Part shown: positions 1 to 7,758 of the stretch, one piece after another
How positions within the stretch are numbered: the stretch's first letter is position 1
Layout of the letters: each line of letters opens with the position of its first letter
Source: JBEBVQ01 sp964636205
GTDB taxonomy: Bacteria > Bacteroidota > Bacteroidia > Chitinophagales > Chitinophagaceae
Length of the DNA stretch: 15,223 nucleotides
Assembly: GCA_964636205.1 (NCBI GenBank)
Contig: CAZWPF010000069.1
Location: 1-15,223 of the forward strand
Direction of reading: 5' to 3'
The notes under the pieces: generated by a model
What the model was told of the DNA's origin: nothing
Databases searched by the model: none
What the model saw: only the letters and a program-made list of their open reading frames with translations
Program-made: the position numbers and the translations under genes

Positions 1-1557
1 CTTCTTACCCGAATACGCCGGATTGTCGACCCAAACGCTGATGGTTGTAGTTTCATCAAAGGGATTGGGATGATTTTGTATCAAGCCAAGAGCCGCATCC
101 TGCGACTTAATTTCAGGCACACTTAACCTGATTACTTTCTCATCCGAAAATAAGCTTTCCACTGCCTGATTATCCACAGAGGCAACACTCACGATGTAAT
201 TTTTCTCTATGGGCAGCTCCAATGTATAAGTATTAGTTCCTGTGAACCGATATACTGTGTCCCAGTCGTTGGAATTCGTGCGGACTCCAATTCGATATTG
301 AGGTGCCTGATATCTACTGTCAATCTCTACCACCATCCTTGCCTGATTGTCCTGGGACAGCGTGAATTCGGGGGTAGTCGGACCAACTGCAATTAAGGCC
401 GCAGCTACTCCATTGATCAATGCATTTCTGGCCAGATAATTGAAATCAACATAGTACTCGTCGATCACACCATCATTATTAATGTCTTTACCTATAACAT
501 CGCCTGATGTATGCTGCCGATCCAAATACCCTGTCCGCGGGTTCCCATCACCATGCTCGTTGGCCGCGGTAAAACGCATCGAAGTGTAGCCCTTTTCTCT
601 AAAAGGAATATGATCCCCGCTCCGTCCGGTACGATCTTCCCCGCCCATAATTGTGAGCGTCATTGGAACCAGAGTCTGACCTAGTAAGCGCTGTTTGTAC
701 TGAAGTTTGATATACCTCACCAATCCTTTATGTGGTGAATTAAAACTACCTGCAGAAAATAACCTTACCTGCGTGCTGTCAATTTGATTTACACCATTAC
801 AACCGGGATCAGAAGAGGTTCTTCCGCAGATGACGCTTCCCACCACATCATTGTTTAAAACGGCTTTGATAGGAATATCATTCTGTTCTGCAAAATTGGC
901 AAAAGCCTTCGCCCCGAGCAGACCTTGTTCCTCAGCCGTAGTCAGCAAAAATACCATGGTATGTCGAAGTTGCAACTGACTCAACGACCGGGCCAGTTCC
1001 ATCACCAATACAGTTCCGGAACCATTATCCCCCGCACCGGGTGCAGCGCAAGCGGTATCACAAAGCGATTCGCACCGACTATCCATATGGGCTTCAATAA
1101 TGATAATTCCCTTTGCCGAGGTATCCACCCCGGGTAAGACGGCGAAGACATTAGCATGTCGCTCTATATCACATATCGATTGATCAAACCATAAATATGC
1201 CGGTATCAGTCGACTTTTAGGTCTGGATCCGATCGAAGCAAACTCATTATATATCCACCTACGAGCCGCGCCAATCCCTTTCACCGACGACATAGTGTCA
1301 GAACCCGAATTCCGATTCTCAAAACCACTCAACTTCGACAAATAATATTTCAGCGAATCAGCAGAAACATTACGGAGTAAAATCCTCCTGATCACGTCCG
1401 CATCAGAAATACCATTAAATTCAATATAGTCACTAGGATCATACTGACCTTTTAATATCGATAATACCTCCGGACTGGTGTGGATATTGGTTTGCGCAGA
1501 TAAAAGCGGCAGATTGAAGAAAAAAACTACAACAAACCAACTGAATAACGATCTCAT
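1..1557 (-). CDS. Secreted M28-family zinc aminopeptidase with T9SS C-terminal sorting domain (3' end cut by window edge)
   Basis: The frame is open from an ATG at 1557 to the left edge, giving 519 codons without a stop. Residues 1-21 form a signal peptide ending in LLSAQ. The M28 peptidase domain (about 55-395) carries the expected co-catalytic zinc set: H157 in EAHMD, bridging D177 in GAGDNGSG, the E209/E210 pair in TTAEEQG, D237 in NNDVVG and H349 in DRQHTSGD, plus an SGDHIPF motif near 315. Residues about 396-479 look like a fibronectin type III module. From about 490 the sequence ALGLIQNHPNPFDETTTISV matches the start of a type A T9SS sorting domain, whose end lies outside the window. 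The family removes N-terminal residues from peptides; the inferred location is the cell surface or medium after T9SS export. The gene is divergent from htpG. No clear -7 box is visible upstream. Family assignment is firm; substrate is unknown. Confidence 0.93.
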   Translation of the reverse strand, partial: MRSLFSWFVVVFFFNLPLLSAQTNIHTSPEVLSILKGQYDPSDYIEFNGISDADVIRRILLRNVSADSLKYYLSKLSGFENRNSGSDTMSSVKGIGAARRWIYNEFASIGSRPKSRLIPAYLWFDQSICDIERHANVFAVLPGVDTSAKGIIIIEAHMDSRCESLCDTACAAPGAGDNGSGTVLVMELARSLSQLQLRHTMVFLLTTAEEQGLLGAKAFANFAEQNDIPIKAVLNNDVVGSVICGRTSSDPGCNGVNQIDSTQVRLFSAGSFNSPHKGLVRYIKLQYKQRLLGQTLVPMTLTIMGGEDRTGRSGDHIPFREKGYTSMRFTAANEHGDGNPRTGYLDRQHTSGDVIGKDINNDGVIDEYYVDFNYLARNALINGVAAALIAVGPTTPEFTLSQDNQARMVVEIDSRYQAPQYRIGVRTNSNDWDTVYRFTGTNTYTLELPIEKNYIVSVASVDNQAVESLFSDEKVIRLSVPEIKSQDAALGLIQNHPNPFDETTTISVWVDNPAYSGKK

Positions 1558-1690
1558 ATATCTAATTGTTTCGATACCGCTCAAGATATGAATTTATCAT
1601 ATAATGACAATGAGCAACCCGACAGAATAATCGATTGCTGACATTTTGACAAGCAATGATGGAAGAGGTACGAGTTTTGATCTTATCGAA

Positions 1691-1729
1691 TGGGAATATA
1701 GGAATGCGATAAATACGATTGCATTCCCA
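1691..1729 (+). promoter_or_regulatory. Two mutually exclusive hairpins in the htpG leader
   Basis: Two inverted repeats share the same right arm. GGAATGC (1701-1707) pairs with GCATTCC (1721-1727) across 13 nt, and TGGGAAT (1691-1697) pairs with ATTCCCA (1723-1729) across 25 nt. Only one can form at a time. They end 29 nt before the htpG ATG. A poor promoter candidate lies upstream (TTTTG at 1644-1648, GAGTTTTG at 1672-1679, spacer 23), which would place both hairpins in the transcript. A role as operator or RNA switch for this heat-shock gene is inference. The rest of 1558-1758 shows only a short ATATGA/TCATAT repeat at 1586-1602. Confidence 0.35.
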
Positions 1730-1758
1730 ACTTGAACAACCCTAAAAACGCAATAGAT

Positions 1759-3651
1759 ATGCAGGAAAAAGGAACTATCTCCATCCATACGGAGAATATC
1801 TTTCCGATCATTAAAAAGTTTTTGTACTCAGACAATGAGATCTTTCTCAGAGAGTTGGTATCAAATGCGGTAGATGCCACTCAAAAGCTGAAGCGTCTGT
1901 CTTCTCTGGGTCAGTTTAATGGAGAATTAGGTCAGCTTCAGGTTTCTGTCTCCGTTGATGAGCAAAATAAAACCATTACCATTTCTGACCGGGGGATTGG
2001 TATGACTGCGGAAGAGATTAAAAAATACATCAATCAGATTGCGTTTTCCGGTGCCAGCGAATTCGTGGAAAAATTTAAAGAAGCCAAGGACGCCAACGAA
2101 CTGATTGGGAAATTCGGTCTGGGCTTTTACTCTGCCTTTATGGTTGCAGAAAAAGTCGAAATTCAAACCCTCTCTTATCAAGATGGAGCCACCCCGGCCC
2201 GCTGGATTTGCGATGGTAGCACCGAATTTGAAATCTCAGAAGGCAACCGCACCGATAGAGGCACAGATATCATTTTGTATATAAATGAAGATTCCAAAGA
2301 GTTCCTGGACAACTTCCGCTTAGAGGAAATTCTAAAAAAATATTGTCGTTTCTTACCCGTACCTATTCGCTTTGGTACCCGAACCGAAAGTGTTCCAGAT
2401 GGGGAAGACGCCGACGGCAAGCCGAAATACAAGGATGTTGAGGTGGACAATATCATCAACAACACACAACCTATTTGGACAAAGCCGCCGTCTGAACTGA
2501 ATGATGAGGACTATCTGGATTTCTATAAGGAATTATACCCATTTACTGAAGATCCGTTGTTCTGGATCCATCTGAATGTAGACTATCCGTTTAATCTCAC
2601 CGGCATCCTGTATTTTCCGAAAATCAAGTCCGACTTCGATCTGCAGAAAAACAAGATCAAATTATTCTCCAGACAGGTATTTATCACCGATGAGGTCAAA
2701 GATATCGTTCCGGAATACCTGATGTTGTTGCATGGGGTTATCGACTCACCGGACATTCCGCTCAATGTGTCCAGAAGTTTCTTACAGGCTGATAGCAACG
2801 TCAAAAAAATCAACAACCATATTTCTAAGAAAGTTGCCGATAAACTGAGCGAATTATTTAAAAAAGATCGCAAGGCTTTCGAGGAGAAATGGCAGGACAT
2901 CGGTCTGTTCGTCAAATACGGTATGATCAGCGACGAGAAATTTTACGACAGAGCCAAAGATTTCGCTTTGCTGACCAACACCAAAAATGAGTTTGCCACT
3001 TTAGCCGAATACCGTGAGAAGGTAAAACCATTCCAGGAAGATAAAAATGGAAAGTTGGTTTATCTCTATGCCAACGAGCCTTCCAGACAAGATACTTATA
3101 TACAGGCCGCCAATGCCAAGAACTATGATGTGTTGGTGATGGATTCTCCAATTGACAACCATTTCATCAGTCAACTGGAATATAAACTGGAGCAAACCGC
3201 CCTCAAACGGGTAGATTCTGATGTAATCGAAAAATTGATCGAGAAAGATGAAAATCCGGAGCAAAAGCTAGATGAAACACAGGCAAATTCTGTAAAAACT
3301 TTGTTCGAGCAAGCCATCCAGAAACCCAATATGTCGGTCAAAATTGAATACCTCAGTCCGGAATCTCTGCCCGTTACGGTTACTATGGATGAGTTCACAA
3401 GAAGAATGAAAGACATGGCCAAAATGGGTGGTGGAATGAACTTCTATGGTTCCATGCCCGATCAGTTTAAGGTTACTGTCAACGGCAACCATCCATTGAT
3501 CAGTAAAATGTTAGAAACCGATGACGAACAAACCAAGTCCCAAATTGCCCGCCAGGCTTTTGATCTGGCGTTGATCGCACAGGGATTGCTCACCGGGGCT
3601 GAACTGACTGAGTTTGTGCAAAGGAGTGTAAAGTTGATCGGTCAAAACTAA
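1759..3651 (+). CDS. htpG: Molecular chaperone HtpG (bacterial Hsp90)
   Basis: HtpG is the cytosolic, ATP-driven Hsp90 homologue that acts as a homodimer on late-folding client proteins. The 630-residue product has the GHKL ATPase domain first, with E32 and N36 in LRELVSNAVDA, D77 in SDRGIGM and the lid and nucleotide motif GKFGLGFYS at 117-125. The middle domain follows, including the conserved RSFLQ segment, and then the C-terminal dimerisation domain. Length fits the shorter Bacteroidota HtpG forms. I chose the ATG at 1759 because family members begin MQxGTISxxTENIF; a TTG nine codons upstream would add only residues not seen in the family. No Shine-Dalgarno sequence is evident. It is a single-gene unit, divergent from the M28 peptidase and convergent with the DUF4476 gene (24-bp gap). 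No CIRCE element is visible. Confidence 0.98.
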   Translation: MQEKGTISIHTENIFPIIKKFLYSDNEIFLRELVSNAVDATQKLKRLSSLGQFNGELGQLQVSVSVDEQNKTITISDRGIGMTAEEIKKYINQIAFSGASEFVEKFKEAKDANELIGKFGLGFYSAFMVAEKVEIQTLSYQDGATPARWICDGSTEFEISEGNRTDRGTDIILYINEDSKEFLDNFRLEEILKKYCRFLPVPIRFGTRTESVPDGEDADGKPKYKDVEVDNIINNTQPIWTKPPSELNDEDYLDFYKELYPFTEDPLFWIHLNVDYPFNLTGILYFPKIKSDFDLQKNKIKLFSRQVFITDEVKDIVPEYLMLLHGVIDSPDIPLNVSRSFLQADSNVKKINNHISKKVADKLSELFKKDRKAFEEKWQDIGLFVKYGMISDEKFYDRAKDFALLTNTKNEFATLAEYREKVKPFQEDKNGKLVYLYANEPSRQDTYIQAANAKNYDVLVMDSPIDNHFISQLEYKLEQTALKRVDSDVIEKLIEKDENPEQKLDETQANSVKTLFEQAIQKPNMSVKIEYLSPESLPVTVTMDEFTRRMKDMAKMGGGMNFYGSMPDQFKVTVNGNHPLISKMLETDDEQTKSQIARQAFDLALIAQGLLTGAELTEFVQRSVKLIGQN

Positions 3652-3675
3652 ATTCCCGTTTCAATGGAATATTGT

Positions 3676-4392
3676 TCAGTCCGTTTGATGAGTTAGTTTT
3701 CGCAATTCTTCTTTAGACCGATCATAAACGAACAGATCAAATAAATCAACAAAGTTTTCAGGGTCTGAGACATTCGGATATGCCCATTTGGCAAATTCTA
3801 AACGGGTGGTCTCAGACCCTAAACCTTTTAATAATGTTTTTAATTGCGCGGTAGTTAGAGATTTTTCTGTTAATCCATCCCGAAGAAAAGCCATCTTATC
3901 TTCGTCGCTGATAATCGATGAAATTTCCTGTTCCAGTTCCTTAAGTTGTGCTTCCTTCAGATTCGACCGTACCACCCTATCCGATGATTGCTTCGGAGTC
4001 GCCTTAGGTGTAGTCACATCGAATAATGGATCCCAATAACTGCCATCCTCAGCAATCTCCCTAGAATAAACTTTAATTCTTCCCGTTTGCCGTTCGACGA
4101 TACAATAGGTCACCTCTCCCGAACGTACTTTTAGTCGTCCCGAAAACATCAATTTCGCTTGCCCACCACCGTCTTTGTATTCTCTAAATTCGTAAACATC
4201 GACAGTATGCCTTTTTGGTGGTAAATCACCAACGGTGAGACTAGTGGCCACTTTCGGAAAACGCTTCTCATTGACAGCAATAGTTAATGGATGTTGATCA
4301 TCAAACCGAACCCGCAATATTCCCGGTTCCCGCTGTGCTAATAAACTAGAACATTGAAAAACGAACAGTAAAAAATACCATAAATGCTTCAT
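3676..4392 (-). CDS. Exported protein with PEGA-like N-terminal region and DUF4476 C-terminal domain
   Basis: The product has 238 residues. Residues 1-20 are a signal peptide (hydrophobic core, then SSLLAQ). About 24-110 is beta-rich and resembles the PEGA-type fold: GILRVRF, a short hairpin-like stretch, then LPPKRHTVDVYEF. A polar linker follows (about 111-145). About 150-235 is helical and matches the DUF4476 pattern, with alternating LTTAQLKTLL, TRLEFAKWAYP and FVDLFDLFVY segments. DUF4476 is common in Bacteroidota and has no established function. The signal peptide points to periplasm or cell surface; the cysteine at 14 is not in a lipobox. It lies 64 bp downstream of the trmH-like gene on the same strand, separated by a perfect 12-bp inverted repeat, and converges with htpG. 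The ATG at 4392 is the only start that gives a signal peptide. Confidence 0.8.
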   Translation of the reverse strand: MKHLWYFLLFVFQCSSLLAQREPGILRVRFDDQHPLTIAVNEKRFPKVATSLTVGDLPPKRHTVDVYEFREYKDGGGQAKLMFSGRLKVRSGEVTYCIVERQTGRIKVYSREIAEDGSYWDPLFDVTTPKATPKQSSDRVVRSNLKEAQLKELEQEISSIISDEDKMAFLRDGLTEKSLTTAQLKTLLKGLGSETTRLEFAKWAYPNVSDPENFVDLFDLFVYDRSKEELRKLTHQTD

Positions 4393-4404
4393 AAACGAAT
4401 GCTG

Positions 4405-4445
4405 ATTTATTCTATACCCTCAAACGAGCCGACTATAGAATAAAT
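4405..4445. repeat. Perfect 12-bp inverted repeat in the trmH/DUF4476-gene spacer
   Basis: ATTTATTCTATA (4405-4416) and its exact reverse complement TATAGAATAAAT (4434-4445) flank a 17-bp spacer. The repeat fills most of the 64-bp gap between two minus-strand genes. It starts 11 bp after the trmH-like stop and ends 12 bp before the DUF4476-gene ATG. It has no U-run after either arm and an AT-rich stem, so it is not a typical intrinsic terminator. It could be an operator for the downstream gene or an mRNA-processing hairpin; the sequence alone does not decide. Confidence 0.8.
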
Positions 4446-4456
4446 TTACGAAGATT

Positions 4457-5200
4457 TCAGCTTATGGGAGTCAGCAAGGCGCAAAGGATACCGGCTGAGA
4501 CAGCAGCATTGAGTGATTCTGCCCCACCCCTGCGTGGTATCAGCACCCGATGCGTCGCCATCGTGATCAGTCTGTCGGATAGTCCCTTGGACTCGTTCCC
4601 GATTAAGAGCACCGCCGCATCCAGTCGCGGCAAATCATACACGGTGTTCCCTTTTAGCGAAGCTGCCAGTATCGGAATTTTCACTTTAGAAAGAAACTCC
4701 GGTAGGTCGGTCTTATGAATCTGTACCCTTAAATGTCCGCCCATGCCTGACTGCACCACTTTAGGATTAAAGGCATCTGCGGTATCGGCAGAACACACTA
4801 CATGCTTGATATCGAACCAATCTGCGATTCGGATTATCGTCCCCAGATTGCCCGGATCCTGGATCGTTTCCAAGGCCAAACACCATTCATCCAGGGGAAT
4901 TTCTTTGGGAGGATTTGGTAGCGGGGCTACCAATAACACCGCATTTGCGGTCTTCAGACCGGATACCGCTGCGAGCTCATGTGATTTTACAGGAATCTTC
5001 AATGCCTCGGGGTGTCGGTCGGTATATTCAGCATTTGACTTCAGCCATTCTTCGGTAGCAACGATCATTTCAACTGGTTCGGGTGCAGATAACCATTCTC
5101 TCACCAATTTATCACCCTCTACCAAATAGGCATTATTTTCCTTCCTGTATTTTTGCTCTGCTAAAGAACGGATATATTTGACTTGGGATTTCGACAACAT
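4457..5200 (-). CDS. TrmH/SpoU-family RNA 2'-O-methyltransferase
   Basis: SPOUT-class enzymes transfer a methyl group from S-adenosylmethionine to a ribose 2'-OH in tRNA or rRNA. The 247-residue protein has an N-terminal substrate-binding domain (about 1-95; YLVEGDKLVREWL at 25-37 is the usual L30e-like signature). The knotted methyltransferase domain follows (about 105-245), with motif 1 from N118 to R124 (DPGNLGTIIR), motif 2 LLIGNESKGLS (198-208) and motif 3 with S229-L230-N231 in GGAESLNAAVSAGI. Length is typical. The RNA target cannot be read from sequence; RlmB, TrmH and TsnR relatives look alike. The gene is divergent from tamL, with only 18 bp between the two most upstream possible start codons. 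Confidence 0.92.
   Translation of the reverse strand: MLSKSQVKYIRSLAEQKYRKENNAYLVEGDKLVREWLSAPEPVEMIVATEEWLKSNAEYTDRHPEALKIPVKSHELAAVSGLKTANAVLLVAPLPNPPKEIPLDEWCLALETIQDPGNLGTIIRIADWFDIKHVVCSADTADAFNPKVVQSGMGGHLRVQIHKTDLPEFLSKVKIPILAASLKGNTVYDLPRLDAAVLLIGNESKGLSDRLITMATHRVLIPRRGGAESLNAAVSAGILCALLTPIS
5150..5180 (+). promoter_or_regulatory. Predicted Bacteroidota-type promoter of tamL
   Basis: An exact -7 box TATATTTG lies at 5173-5180, and a TTTTTG with the -33 TTG at 5153-5155 lies 17 bp upstream. This fits the TTG/TAnnTTTG promoter form known from Bacteroidota. Transcription would start near 5186, about 33 nt before the TTG at 5219. The whole promoter sits inside the 5' end of the trmH-like coding sequence. 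A second exact -7 match, TATTTTTG at 5148-5155, overlaps the -33 element and has no TTG at the right distance. Confidence 0.45.
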
Positions 5201-5205
5201 CCCTA

Positions 5206-5213
5206 CAAAACTA
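5206..5213 (-). promoter_or_regulatory. Predicted -7 promoter box of the trmH-like gene
   Basis: The minus strand reads TAGTTTTG, an exact TAnnTTTG match, five bases before the ATG at 5200. A start of transcription at the usual distance would fall on or next to the ATG, so the mRNA would have almost no leader. No TTG is found at the proper -33 distance, which lowers confidence. Confidence 0.35.
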
Positions 5214-5218
5214 TATAA

Positions 5219-7657
5219 TTGGCTGCAACCTCCTATCCATATTCCTTAAAAACCCTTCCGGCTTTAGCCGGTATGGTAGTGATTCTGTGGTCACTGGGTG
5301 TTTTTTCCGGCTGTAAACCGGCAAAACATCTGCAAGAAGACGAATATCTGCTCAAAAAGAATAAGGTGGAACTTAAATCCAACCAAAGCATTACCCGCAA
5401 AGGTGCGCTGAAAGACCAGTTGAATTCATTGATCGTACAACAACCGAATTCTTATTGGTTTGGATTTATTCCTGTTCGGACTTGGTCTTACAACCGACAC
5501 TATGATCGTTATCGAAGGGAGGACTCGCTGGCGGATGAGCCCAAAAAGAGGTTTTCTGAGGCACCGGTCATTTACGATAGCGCCCTCCAAATTCAGTCGG
5601 CCAACTATATGAAAGCCCATTTGTTTAATCGGGGTTATTTCTACGCAGAAGTAAAAGACACTGTAAAATTTAAACGAAAGAAGGCTTTTGTAACCTATTC
5701 GGTAGAAACTCATACCAATTATCTGATAAACGATGTCAGTCGGGATGTCGACAATCGCTGGGTAGATACTGCGATTGCAGATGCCATGAAATATACCATT
5801 CTGAGGAAAGGTCGGGAATTCAGATACGAATTATTGGAAGAGGAAAGAAGTCGTATAACCAGCTTTATGCGCAACCGTGGGTATTATAAGTTCTCTCAAG
5901 ACAATGTCAGCTTTATCATAGATACCCTTAATAAGGGGTACTTCAGAGACCTGGCCAATCCCTTCGAGAGTGCTATTAATATTATCACCCTGCAACGACA
6001 GCAGAAAAAACCGACCTTGGATATCAGCGTAACGATCCGGACCGAGGACTTCGATGCCTATCGCCAATTTCTCATTGGGAAGGTGCATGTATTCCCTGAT
6101 TTTGTGGGCAGGGATGATATAAATGACAGCTCAATGATAGAAAAGGAATTGGGTGGTGTTCGTTTTCGTTACCATAAATATTATGTACGTGAGCCGGTTT
6201 TATTAAAGCATATTTATCTGGTAGAAGGAAAACTATTCAGCCAGGATCTTTACGATCAAACCATCACCAAGTTGAACGAACTGGGGTTGTTTCAGTATGT
6301 GCGCATCTATCTTGTAGAGGACACTACCCAAAGGGAAAAGACGCTCAACTGCTATGTTGTGCTGAATCCGACTCGTAAATATGATGTTTCTACCAATTTT
6401 GAAGTTTCCAGCGGGTCTACCTACACTTTAGGTAGCGCCTTGAGTTTGGGTTTCCGAAACCGAAATTTGGCAAAGGGCGGCAACCAGCTCTCTATGACTG
6501 TAAGCGGGGGAATCGAAACCGGCTATGCACCTCAAATTTCTGATGAGGTATATAAGCGATTTTACCTCCTGTCGCGAAATTTTGGCTTCAATACCAATTT
6601 TGTTTTTCCCAAGTTTCTAGTACCAATCAATACTTCTAATCTAAGTAGAGCAAACCTGCCGCGTACGATTTTAAGCGGTGGGGTTAATTTGTTGGATCGG
6701 GTGAATTACTTTACGATGACCAATACTACGGCGAGTATCACCTATAATTGGCGGGAAACGCCCACAAAAACCTGGGACATCTCACCGGCCTTTATCAGCA
6801 TTCTTAGATTGCCCAGCATTACCGATTCCTTTCAACGATTATTGGATATTAATCAGTTTTTAAGAAACAGTTATAAGCCCAATTTCATAGAAGGTGAGAA
6901 TATTTACTTCACCTTCACCGATCAGGGGCGACCTTCCGCCCGCTATGGTTATTCTTATGTCCGCGTAGGATTGGAGGAAGCCGGCGCATTGATGTCAGCA
7001 ATAAATGGTATCGGCAGATCGGTCAATAATACTTTTAATTTTCAGTACGCCCAGTATGTAAAATTTGATTTCGATGCTCGTCATTATCGCAATCTGCGGG
7101 GGTCTAATCTGGCGTTTCGCTTTTATGGCGGTATCGGAATACCCTACGATAAATCAGAAGCCCTACCTTATGTAAAGCAATATTTCGTCGGGGGCGCTTA
7201 TAGTATCCGTGGCTGGCGAGTTCGAAATTTGGGTCCGGGGGGTAGCGTACCTGATCTAAACAATATCAATTTCATTGATCGTACCGGCGATATCAAGCTA
7301 GAGTTAAATGGTGAATACAGATTCCCGATGGTAAAATTATTTTCGGGAGGGATTGGTTTAAATGGAGCCATTTTCACGGATGCCGGTAACATCTGGCTAT
7401 TTAAGGCAGATCCGGAATATGAAAACGGACATATAAGCTGGAATAGGTTTGGACATGATATAGCGGTCAGTTCGGGTGCCGGACTAAGGTTAGATATCGG
7501 CGGGATATTTACGTTGAGGCTCGATGGTGCTATCCCGGTTAAAAAGCCCTATGTGCCGGAAAACAGCGGTTGGGTATTGAATAAAATCGATTTTAATCAG
7601 AAGCAATGGCGCCATGAAAACCTGATATTGAACATTGCGATTGGATATCCTTTTTAA
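5219..7657 (+). CDS. tamL: TamL-type outer-membrane assembly lipoprotein (TamA/BamA, Omp85 superfamily)
   Basis: Omp85 proteins insert beta-barrel proteins into the outer membrane; TamL is the lipid-anchored TamA variant described in Bacteroidota and Chlorobi. The product has 812 residues from TTG at 5219. A hydrophobic segment ends at C32 (VFSGC, lipobox-like), followed by PAKHLQEDEYLLKKNKVELK, typical of this group. POTRA-like repeats cover about 45-385 and the 16-strand barrel about 400-812. The loop-6 signature IRGW is at 663-666, and the chain ends NIAIGYPF with a terminal aromatic barrel signal. The start is uncertain. An in-frame stop lies directly before 5219, so the only choices are this TTG or the ATG at 5273, which leaves a 13-residue signal region without a basic residue; I prefer the TTG because it supplies K11. 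The gene is divergent from trmH and closed by an intrinsic terminator. Confidence 0.88.
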   Translation: MAATSYPYSLKTLPALAGMVVILWSLGVFSGCKPAKHLQEDEYLLKKNKVELKSNQSITRKGALKDQLNSLIVQQPNSYWFGFIPVRTWSYNRHYDRYRREDSLADEPKKRFSEAPVIYDSALQIQSANYMKAHLFNRGYFYAEVKDTVKFKRKKAFVTYSVETHTNYLINDVSRDVDNRWVDTAIADAMKYTILRKGREFRYELLEEERSRITSFMRNRGYYKFSQDNVSFIIDTLNKGYFRDLANPFESAINIITLQRQQKKPTLDISVTIRTEDFDAYRQFLIGKVHVFPDFVGRDDINDSSMIEKELGGVRFRYHKYYVREPVLLKHIYLVEGKLFSQDLYDQTITKLNELGLFQYVRIYLVEDTTQREKTLNCYVVLNPTRKYDVSTNFEVSSGSTYTLGSALSLGFRNRNLAKGGNQLSMTVSGGIETGYAPQISDEVYKRFYLLSRNFGFNTNFVFPKFLVPINTSNLSRANLPRTILSGGVNLLDRVNYFTMTNTTASITYNWRETPTKTWDISPAFISILRLPSITDSFQRLLDINQFLRNSYKPNFIEGENIYFTFTDQGRPSARYGYSYVRVGLEEAGALMSAINGIGRSVNNTFNFQYAQYVKFDFDARHYRNLRGSNLAFRFYGGIGIPYDKSEALPYVKQYFVGGAYSIRGWRVRNLGPGGSVPDLNNINFIDRTGDIKLELNGEYRFPMVKLFSGGIGLNGAIFTDAGNIWLFKADPEYENGHISWNRFGHDIAVSSGAGLRLDIGGIFTLRLDGAIPVKKPYVPENSGWVLNKIDFNQKQWRHENLILNIAIGYPF

Positions 7658-7687
7658 AAAAATCGGCCGGCTTCCTGGTCGTTTTTT
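7656..7687 (+). terminator. Intrinsic terminator of tamL
   Basis: Stem CGGCCGG (7664-7670) pairs with CTGGTCG (7675-7681), seven pairs including two G-U, closed by a CTTC tetraloop (7671-7674) and followed by six T. An A-run before the stem adds A-T pairs. It begins at the tamL stop codon. Confidence 0.85.
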
Positions 7688-7743
7688 GTTATCCAACCCG
7701 GCGTTTCACACATTTGAGGCTTCCTCAGTTCCCCCAAAATTGT

Positions 7744-7751
7744 TACATTTG
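7744..7751 (+). promoter_or_regulatory. Predicted -7 promoter box of the arginase gene
   Basis: TACATTTG is an exact TAnnTTTG match seven bases before the ATG at 7759, so the transcript would be leaderless or nearly so. The nearest good -33 TTTG (7713-7716) is 27 bp away, longer than the usual spacer. A small TGAGG/CCTCA hairpin sits at 7715-7727. The preceding terminator means the gene needs its own promoter. Confidence 0.4.
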
Positions 7752-7758
7752 AATAAGT

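Noticed and set aside
925..1137. Small plus-strand ORFs opposite the peptidase, and similar short ORFs opposite valS, htpG and nnr
   Set aside because: They lie in other frames of well-supported genes, have no recognisable domains or starts and look like shadows.
1644..1679. htpG promoter TTTTG-N23-GAGTTTTG
   Set aside because: The -7 box has a mismatch at its first base and the spacer is at the long limit, so it is not listed as a feature.
1732..1758. TTG at 1732 as the htpG start
   Set aside because: It adds nine residues not seen in HtpG proteins; the ATG at 1759 gives the expected N-terminus.
3652..3670. ATTCC/GGAAT hairpin between convergent htpG and the DUF4476 gene as a terminator
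   Set aside because: Only five base pairs with a nine-base loop and no T-run.
5258..5271. CCGGCT-TT-AGCCGG inverted repeat in the tamL signal-peptide region
   Set aside because: Two-base loop and coding context (PALAG) make a regulatory role unlikely.
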